Below, piece after piece: positions 58,199-64,000 of a stretch of DNA of 64,000 bases (within the stretch, counting starts at the first letter, position 1; each line of letters begins with the position of its first letter). Source of the stretch: Antarctobacter aquimaris. Its GTDB lineage: Bacteria > Pseudomonadota > Alphaproteobacteria > Rhodobacterales > Rhodobacteraceae. The DNA lies in NCBI RefSeq assembly GCF_900184945.1, contig NZ_FXYF01000002.1:310001-374000 (forward strand), read 5' to 3'. The position numbers were made by a program, and so were the translations under genes. Under the pieces are notes generated by a model. The model did no database searches, was not told the DNA's origin, and worked only from the letters and a program-made list of their open reading frames with translations.

Positions 58199-58204
58199 AT
58201 GACG

Positions 58205-58271
58205 CCCGGAGGCAACTCCGGGCCGCCTGTCCTGTCATGGTACGGGATCGTCACGTCCGGCAGGACGTGAC
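58205..58271. repeat. Two hairpins in the rhlE 3' region
   Basis: CCCGGA/TCCGGG at 58205-58222 and the 9-bp GTCACGTCC/GGACGTGAC at 58250-58271. They precede the main terminator and may protect the message end. Confidence 0.6.
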
Positions 58272-58312
58272 CCCGCGCCGCGACAGAGACGGCTCAAAGC
58301 ACCCAGATTGAC

Positions 58313-58345
58313 AAAGGCCGCGCCCTCGGACGCGGCCTTTCTTCA
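58313..58345 (+). terminator. Rho-independent terminator of rhlE
   Basis: AAAGGCCGCG pairs with CGCGGCCTTT across an 8-base loop and runs into TTTCTTC. The A-run on the other side lets it also serve leftward RNase J. Confidence 0.85.
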
Positions 58346-58365
58346 TCGCACCGTCCCGCGCGCCC

Positions 58366-60033
58366 TCAGCTCAGGCGGCTGACCACCACCGTCACTTCGG
58401 GCTTCTTGCCGATCTCGGTCAGCGAGGTGTTGCGCACGACGCGGCGCAGCCCTTCTTCCAGCTTGTCGTCATCCTTCAGCGTCTTGTCCCCGGCCCGCGC
58501 GATGAACTGCGCCAGGTCCTCTTCGAGGATGTCGACCAGCGGCGCATGGCTGCGGCCGGTTTCCGGCAGACCCATCAGGTCGCACCAGGGCTCTCCCAGC
58601 GGCGCGTCCTCTTCGTCGAGGATCACGGTCACCACGACATGTCCGTTCAGCGCCAGGCGGATGCGGTCACGCACGATGCCATCCATCGCGCCGATCTGCA
58701 CCGACCCGTCGAGGTAGGTGCGCCCGGTCTCGATGTATTCCGCCACGGTGGGCGCGTTGCCGCTGAGGTCGATCATCATGCCGTTGACCGCCAGCACCCC
58801 TGTCCGTCCGCGCGCCGTGGCGATGCGGGCATGTTCGCGCAGGTGGCGGTGTTCGCCGTGCATGGGCACCACGATCTGCGGCTGCACGATGTCATGCACG
58901 GTCTCCAGGTCAGGCCGGTTGGCATGACCCGAGACATGGTAATCGCCCATCGACTCGTCGACCACGTCGACGCCCTTTTCCGACAGCGCGTTCATGATGC
59001 GGATCACGTCGCGCTCGTTGCCCGGGATGGTCTTGGAGGAGAACAGGAACAGGTCGCCCTCCTTCAGCTCGATGCCGTTGTACTTGCCCCGCGCCAGCTG
59101 CGCGCTGGCGGCGCGGCGCTCGCCCTGGCTGCCGGTCACCAGAAGCATGACGTCTTCCCGCGGCATGTGCGCCGCGTCCTCGGGGCCGATCACCTTGGGG
59201 AAATCCTTCAGCACGCCGGTTTCCACCGCCGCCTCGATCATCCGGCGCATCGCCCGGCCCAGCAGGCAGATCGACCGCCCCGCGCGCGACCCGGCCTCGG
59301 CCAGCGTCTTCACCCGCGCGACGTTGGAGGCAAAGGTGGTGGCGACGACCATGTTCTTCGCCTCCTTCACCAGTTTTTCGATCGACGGCCCCAGCATCTT
59401 TTCCGACCGGCCCGGATGGCGCGAAAACACGTTGGTCGAATCGCAGATCAGCGCCTTGACCCCCGGTTTGGACACCTCGGCCCAGAGCGCCGGGTCCCAC
59501 GGTTCCCCTACCAGCGGTGTCGGGTCCAGCTTGAAGTCGCCCGAGTGGATCACCCGCCCGGCCGGCGTGTCGATCACCAGTGCGCTGGTTTCCGGGATCG
59601 AATGCGAAATCGGCAGGAACCCCACGGTGAACGGCCCCACCGTCACCGTCTGCGGCCAGGCCGACACGGTGCGCACGGCCTTGCCCTCGACCCCGTATTC
59701 CGCCAGCTTGCCGCGCGCGATGTTCGACGTAAAGGCGCGGGCGTAGATCGGCATCCCCAGCGCGTCGAAGGTATGGCCCACCGCGCCGACGTGGTCCTCG
59801 TGCGCGTGGGTGATGAAGAGCGCCTCGATGCGTTCCTTGTTCTTCTTCAGCCAGGTGATGTCGGGCAGGATCAGGTCGACGCCGGGCGTCGAATCCATGT
59901 CCGGAAAGGCCACGCCGATGTCGACGACGATCAGCCGTTCCGCACCCGGCTTGCCATAGCCGTAGACGTAGCAGTTCATGCCGATCTCGCCGGCGCCGCC
60001 CAGCGGCAAATAGATCAGTCGGTTCTCGCTCAT
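58366..60033 (-). CDS. rnj: Ribonuclease J
   Basis: A 555-residue metallo-beta-lactamase-fold nuclease. The zinc motif is HAHEDHVGAVGH (about residues 75-86), preceded by LPLGGAGEIGMN and followed by the beta-CASP region (SDSTN-like ICDSTNVFSRHPGRSE). It degrades and matures RNA with 5'-exonuclease and endonuclease activity; in Rhodobacter and rhizobia it matures 16S/23S rRNA. The ATG at 60033 overlaps the coaX stop (ATGA), as in other Rhodobacterales genomes. Confidence 0.95.
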   Translation of the reverse strand: MSENRLIYLPLGGAGEIGMNCYVYGYGKPGAERLIVVDIGVAFPDMDSTPGVDLILPDITWLKKNKERIEALFITHAHEDHVGAVGHTFDALGMPIYARAFTSNIARGKLAEYGVEGKAVRTVSAWPQTVTVGPFTVGFLPISHSIPETSALVIDTPAGRVIHSGDFKLDPTPLVGEPWDPALWAEVSKPGVKALICDSTNVFSRHPGRSEKMLGPSIEKLVKEAKNMVVATTFASNVARVKTLAEAGSRAGRSICLLGRAMRRMIEAAVETGVLKDFPKVIGPEDAAHMPREDVMLLVTGSQGERRAASAQLARGKYNGIELKEGDLFLFSSKTIPGNERDVIRIMNALSEKGVDVVDESMGDYHVSGHANRPDLETVHDIVQPQIVVPMHGEHRHLREHARIATARGRTGVLAVNGMMIDLSGNAPTVAEYIETGRTYLDGSVQIGAMDGIVRDRIRLALNGHVVVTVILDEEDAPLGEPWCDLMGLPETGRSHAPLVDILEEDLAQFIARAGDKTLKDDDKLEEGLRRVVRNTSLTEIGKKPEVTVVVSRLS

Positions 60034-60812
60034 GTGCCTGCTCTCTCGGATGAATTGTATTTATGGATGACGGTCAGCCCGTGCATTGTCAGGTCCTCTC
60101 GGACCACGTCGAATAGATCGGTCGATTGCTGGAACAACGGCGCCAGCCCGCCGGTGGATATGACCTGCATCGGGCGGTCACGCTCGGCCTTGATGCGGGC
60201 GCAGATTTCGCGCACGAGACCGACGTAGCCCCAGAAGATGCCGGACTGCATGCAGGCCACGGTGTTGGTGCCCACCACGCTTTGCGGCTTGGAGATGTCG
60301 ACATGCGGCAGCGCCGCGGCGGCCAGGTGCAGCGCCTCCAGCGACAGGTTGACCCCCGGCGCGATCACCCCGCCGACATAGGCGCCGTCGGTGTCGACCA
60401 CGTCAAAGGTCGTCGCGGTGCCGAAATCGACCAGGATCAGGTCGCCGCCGTACAGCGAATTGCCCGCCACCGTGTTGACCAGCCGGTCCGGCCCCACCTG
60501 TGTGCCCGCGTCCACGCGCACATCGACCGGCAACAGGCAGTCCGGTTTGCCCACCACCAGCGGGCGGGTGTTGAAATAGCGGTCCGACAGCACCCGCAGG
60601 TTGAAAACCACGCGCGGCACCGTCGACGAGATGATCACATCGGTGATCTTCGGGTCGATCTTCTGGAAATTCATCAGCGTCGACAGCCAGACATAGTACT
60701 GGTCCGCGGTGCGCTGGTGCTGCGTCGAGGTGCGCCAGGTCGCGATGAACCGCGTGCCATCCCAGATCGAGAAGACGGTATTGGTGTTGCCACAATCAAT
60801 GGCCAGGAGCAT
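60030..60812 (-). CDS. coaX: Type III pantothenate kinase
   Basis: A 260-residue ASKHA-fold enzyme that phosphorylates pantothenate, the first step of CoA synthesis. The P-loop-like MLLAIDCGNTNTVFSIWDG is at the N-terminus, then VGPDRLVNTVAG, VDFGTATTFDVVD and GGVIAPG. Start at the ATG at 60812, 7 bases after the birA stop. The birA-coaX-rnj order is conserved in the order. Confidence 0.95.
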   Translation of the reverse strand: MLLAIDCGNTNTVFSIWDGTRFIATWRTSTQHQRTADQYYVWLSTLMNFQKIDPKITDVIISSTVPRVVFNLRVLSDRYFNTRPLVVGKPDCLLPVDVRVDAGTQVGPDRLVNTVAGNSLYGGDLILVDFGTATTFDVVDTDGAYVGGVIAPGVNLSLEALHLAAAALPHVDISKPQSVVGTNTVACMQSGIFWGYVGLVREICARIKAERDRPMQVISTGGLAPLFQQSTDLFDVVREDLTMHGLTVIHKYNSSERAGT

Positions 60813-60819
60813 GGGGTGC

Positions 60820-61566
60820 CTATTCGAAGAAGATGTCTGCCGCGGCGATGCTGACGCGGCCCTTGGGGGTCTTTAGGACAAGTTGGCCACTGGCGTCCAC
60901 CGTCTCGAACACGCCGCTCACGCTGTCACGCAGCGTTCGCGCGGTCACCCCCTCGCCCAGCCGCGCCGCGCGGTCCAGCCAGAGCCGGCGCAGCGGGTCG
61001 AAACCGTAGGTCGCCAGCGTGGTCTCGTGCCGGGCAAATGACGCTGCCAGCGCGTCCAGGAATCGCTCCGGCGTGACCCGCACCCCGGTTTCCACCAGCA
61101 GGGACACCGGCGGCACCGCGCCCGGCTCCACCTGCGCCGCGTCCGGCGCCGCCAGCAGGTTGACCCCGACCCCGATCGCCAGCCAGCCACGCGGGCCGCC
61201 CGCGCTTTCCAGCAGGATGCCTGCCAGCTTGCCGCCGTTCAGCAGCACGTCGTTAGGCCATTTCAGCGACAGCCCGGCCCGGGTCCCGATGACCGCCTCC
61301 AGCGCATCGTAGAGCGCCAGCGCGGCGACGAAGGACCGCAGCGCCGCGTGGTCCGGCGGCTCGCTCATCGGCATCACCAGCGTCGCGGCGAAATTGCCTT
61401 CGGGGTTTACCCAGGGCCGCCCGCGCCGCCCGCGCGCCGCGGTCTGCCGCAGCGCCAGGATCCACTCCGGCCCCGCCAGCCCGGCGGCGATGCGCGCCGC
61501 CTCGGCGTTGGTGCTGTCCACCTCGTCCAGCACCCGCCGCCCATAGCCTTCGGGCCAGTCCGTCAT
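60820..61566 (-). CDS. birA: Biotin-[acetyl-CoA-carboxylase] ligase, short form
   Basis: A 248-residue enzyme, group I (no N-terminal DNA-binding helix-turn-helix), so not a repressor. The biotinyl-AMP loop is ARGRRGRPWVNPEGNFAATL at about residues 43-62, with SLKWPNDVLLNGGKLAGILLE and IGVGVNL further on. Attaches biotin to carboxyl carriers. Start at the ATG at 61566. Confidence 0.95.
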   Translation of the reverse strand: MTDWPEGYGRRVLDEVDSTNAEAARIAAGLAGPEWILALRQTAARGRRGRPWVNPEGNFAATLVMPMSEPPDHAALRSFVAALALYDALEAVIGTRAGLSLKWPNDVLLNGGKLAGILLESAGGPRGWLAIGVGVNLLAAPDAAQVEPGAVPPVSLLVETGVRVTPERFLDALAASFARHETTLATYGFDPLRRLWLDRAARLGEGVTARTLRDSVSGVFETVDASGQLVLKTPKGRVSIAAADIFFE

Positions 61567-61581
61567 GCGCGGCTCCCCGTG

Positions 61582-61646
61582 CTTCTTCTGGCCCCAAGTA
61601 TCCCGGGGGAGTCCCGGACCTTGTCCGGGACGGGGGCAGCGCCCCC
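61582..61646 (+). repeat. Intergenic hairpin repeat, copy D of 4
   Basis: Reads cttcttctggccccaagtat, then cccgggggagtc; middle stem gtcccggac-ctt-gtccgggac (9 bp) and terminal gggggcagcgccccc. Lies between nuoN (3' side) and birA. Confidence 0.85.
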
Positions 61647-61684
61647 GAACCGCCGTGCGCCCGCAGGGCGCACGGCCACCAGGA

Positions 61685-63127
61685 TCACTTGACCAGCGTC
61701 GCCGCCGCGGCCTGTGCCACCCCGTCGATGCCGAACAGGTTCACGATCCCGACCACCATGAGGATCGCCGACCCCATCAGGAAGCCCCAGAGCACCGGCG
61801 ACTTGCCCCCGTCCAGCGCATCCTCGCGGTCCTGGCCAAAGTACATGTAGAACACGATCCGCAGGTAGTAGAAGGCGCCGATCACCGAGGCCACCACACC
61901 CGCCACGGCGAGCCAGGCAAAACCCGCCTCGTAGGCCGCGCGCAGCACGTAGAGCTTGCCGAAGAAACCCACCAGCGGCGGCACCCCGGCAAGGCTGAAC
62001 AGCAGCACCAGCATGGCCAGCGCCTTGCCCGGCTCGCGTGCCGAATACATGCCCAGCGACTGGATGTCCGTCACCGGCTGGCCGTCGCGCTCCATCGACA
62101 GGATAAAGGCAAAGGTGCCGACGTTCATGGTGACGTAGATCGCCATGTAGATCAGCATGGCCTGCACGCCCAGCTGGGTGCCGGCCGCCAGGCCCATCAG
62201 CGCATAGCCCATGTGGGCGATCGAGGAATAGGCCATCAGCCGCTTGATGTCGCGCTGCCCGATCGCCGCGACCGCGCCCAGGAACATCGACAGCAGCGAC
62301 AACAGCGCCACCACCTGGCCCCAGTCCGCCGTGGCATTGCCGAAGGCGTCGAACATCACGCGGGCGAACAGCGCCATGGCCGCGACCTTGGGCGCGGTGG
62401 CAAAGAACGCGGTCACCGGCGTGGGCGAGCCCTGGTAGACGTCCGGCGTCCACATGTGGAACGGCACCGCCGAGACCTTGAACGCCAAGCCCGAGATCAG
62501 CATCACGAGGCCGATCAGCAGGCCGATGGACATCTCGCCATGGGTCGCGGTCTGCACGATGCCCGAGAACAGCGTGGTGCCCGCGTAGCCATAGGTCAGC
62601 GACGCACCGTACAGCAGCAGGCCCGACGACAGCGCCCCCAGCACGAAATACTTCAGCCCCGCCTCGGTCGACTTGGCGCTGTCGCGGCGCAGCGAGGCCA
62701 CGACGTACAGCGCCAGCGATTGCAGCTCGAGCCCCATGTAGAGCGACATCAGGTCCCCGGCCGAGACCATCATCATCATGCCGACCACCGCCAGCGCGAT
62801 GAGCAGCGGGTATTCAAAGCGCAGCAGGCCGCGGCGCTCCATGTAGGCTTCGCTCATCAGCAGCACGCAGGCGGCCGAGATCAGGATGGTGACCTTGGCA
62901 AAGCGGGCAAAGCCGTCGTTCACGAACATCCCGTTGAAGGCGACCTGCGTGCCATGCCCCGTGGTGCCGATCCAGAAGGCGAGCGCCAGGAACAGCGCCG
63001 AGGTCGCCCAGACCAGCATCGGCGCGAGCTTGTCCTTGCTGGTGTAGACCGCCCCCACCAGCGCCGCCATCGCGTAGACCGACAGCAGGATTTCCGGCAG
63101 GATGATGTTGAGATCAGCCGAGATCAT
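61685..63127 (-). CDS. nuoN: NADH-quinone oxidoreductase subunit N
   Basis: A 480-residue antiporter-like subunit of complex I with about 14 membrane spans. The start at the ATG at 63127 has GAGGAG at a spacing of 7. Signature segments are the [21 protein letters not shown] lysine helix, [20 protein letters not shown] and [16 protein letters not shown]. It takes part in proton pumping. Follows nuoM by 11 bases. Confidence 0.96.
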   Translation of the reverse strand: MISADLNIILPEILLSVYAMAALVGAVYTSKDKLAPMLVWATSALFLALAFWIGTTGHGTQVAFNGMFVNDGFARFAKVTILISAACVLLMSEAYMERRGLLRFEYPLLIALAVVGMMMMVSAGDLMSLYMGLELQSLALYVVASLRRDSAKSTEAGLKYFVLGALSSGLLLYGASLTYGYAGTTLFSGIVQTATHGEMSIGLLIGLVMLISGLAFKVSAVPFHMWTPDVYQGSPTPVTAFFATAPKVAAMALFARVMFDAFGNATADWGQVVALLSLLSMFLGAVAAIGQRDIKRLMAYSSIAHMGYALMGLAAGTQLGVQAMLIYMAIYVTMNVGTFAFILSMERDGQPVTDIQSLGMYSAREPGKALAMLVLLFSLAGVPPLVGFFGKLYVLRAAYEAGFAWLAVAGVVASVIGAFYYLRIVFYMYFGQDREDALDGGKSPVLWGFLMGSAILMVVGIVNLFGIDGVAQAAAATLVK

Positions 63128-63138
63128 GCCCGCACTCC

Positions 63139-64000
63139 TCAGTGTTCAGCCACGGCAACGCGCGTGTCGACCGCACCGCGGCCGGCACTGGCAAGCGCCG
63201 TGTCGTATTTCGAAACCAGCGCCTCGACCGCCGGACCGGTGCGGTCCAGGATCGGGGCCGGGTAGACGCCCATCCAGATCGTCATGATCACCAGCGGCGC
63301 AAAGATCGCCTTTTCCCGCCGGTTCATGTCCTTGATGGTCTTCAGGCTTTCCTTGATCAGGTCGCCCATGACGACGCGGCGGTACAGCCACAGCGCATAG
63401 GCCGCCGACAGGATCACCCCGGTCGCGGCGCCCGCCGCCACCCAGGTGTTGACCTGGAAGATGCCCATCAGGGTCAGGAATTCGCCGACAAACCCGCTGG
63501 TTCCCGGCAGGCCGACGTTGGCCATGGTGAACAGCATGAAGATCAGCGCATAGGCCGGCATCCGGTTCACGAGACCGCCGTAGGCGTCGATCTCGCGGGT
63601 GTGCATCCGGTCATAGATCACGCCGACGCAGAGAAAGAGCGCGCCAGAGATGAAGCCGTGGCTGATCATCTGGAAGATCGCCCCGTCGACGCCCTGCTGG
63701 TTGGCGGCAAAGATGCCCATGGTCACGTAGCCCATGTGCGCGACGGACGAATAGGCGATCAGCTTCTTCATGTCCTCCTGCACCAGCGCGACGAGGCTGG
63801 TGTAGATGATTGCGATCACCGACAGGGTGAAGACAAAGTTCGCCATCACGTCCGAGCCCACCGGGAACATCGGCAGCGAGAACCGCAAGAAGCCGTAGCC
63901 GCCCATCTTCAGCAGGATCGCCGCCAGCACAACCGACCCGGCGGTTGGTGCCTGAACGTGCGCTTCGGGCAACCAGGTGTGAACCGGCCACATCGGCATC
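63139..64000 (-). CDS. nuoM: NADH-quinone oxidoreductase subunit M (3' part only)
   Basis: The last 286 residues; the gene begins beyond the right edge of the window. Visible are the conserved [36 protein letters not shown] and the C-terminal spans up to [15 protein letters not shown]. It is a proton-pumping antiporter-like subunit of complex I, in the usual M-N order. Confidence 0.96.
   Translation of the reverse strand, partial: MPMWPVHTWLPEAHVQAPTAGSVVLAAILLKMGGYGFLRFSLPMFPVGSDVMANFVFTLSVIAIIYTSLVALVQEDMKKLIAYSSVAHMGYVTMGIFAANQQGVDGAIFQMISHGFISGALFLCVGVIYDRMHTREIDAYGGLVNRMPAYALIFMLFTMANVGLPGTSGFVGEFLTLMGIFQVNTWVAAGAATGVILSAAYALWLYRRVVMGDLIKESLKTIKDMNRREKAIFAPLVIMTIWMGVYPAPILDRTGPAVEALVSKYDTALASAGRGAVDTRVAVAEH

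Overview
The window is high-GC DNA from a single chromosome and reads as an alphaproteobacterium of the order Rhodobacterales (Roseobacter/Paracoccus type). The evidence is the nuoM-nuoN-birA-coaX-RNase J gene order, a GbcAB-type betaine demethylase beside a GlxA/GbdR-type regulator, FnrL-like and CtrA-like binding sites, a type I secreted RTX protein, and a four-copy intergenic hairpin repeat with a TCCCGGGGGAGTC...GGGGGCAGCGCCCCC core. No phage, insertion sequence, integrase or CRISPR array was seen. Species cannot be named from the sequence alone.

Layout. 1-6.7 kb: the end of a CoxE-like VWA protein, a Sel1-repeat protein, an unrecognised membrane-anchored protein followed by four abutting palindromes, and a two-gene unit of secreted proteins (a formylglycine-generating-enzyme-like protein and an unknown partner). 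7.1-16 kb: quaternary-amine catabolism, with a Rieske glycine-betaine-type oxygenase and reductase, a non-pyrrolysine MttB-family methyltransferase, an FAD amine oxidoreductase, a DapA-family lyase, a GntR repressor and an AraC/GlxA activator. 16-28.6 kb: a TrkA/TrkH potassium uptake pair, then an operon joining acetyl-CoA synthetase, a fused E1 alpha-beta 2-oxoacid dehydrogenase, its lipoyl E2 and an acyl carrier protein, followed by a cation P-type ATPase and PEP synthase. Two FNR-type boxes (TTGAC-N4-ATCAA) lie exactly in front of these three transcription units, which suggests one low-oxygen module.

28.7-44 kb: a cell-surface region. An RTX protein and a capsule locus diverge from a spacer holding two perfect CtrA-type sites (TTAA-N7-TTAA). 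The capsule locus encodes a nucleotide-sugar dehydrogenase, a GSC-motif/helical protein, a GT4 glycosyltransferase, a UDP-glucuronate-epimerase-like enzyme and KpsM/KpsT/KpsE-like export proteins. Convergent to it are a FemAB/GNAT-like acyltransferase, an APH-like kinase and a protein with about 24 copies of a GSGSGGTK octapeptide.

44-64 kb: mostly housekeeping. It holds UxuA with its GntR regulator, two tRNA-Val genes (UAC and CAC), two small secreted hydrophobic proteins, Lon with a heat-shock-type promoter, two lipoproteins, a beta-propeller protein, Tgt, a tandem pair of glycosyltransferase-like proteins, a RhlE-type helicase, RNase J, CoaX, BirA, NuoN and the end of NuoM.

Start codons were chosen from ribosome-binding sites and four-base overlaps. 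Functional names rest on recognised motifs and gene context; no database search was run.
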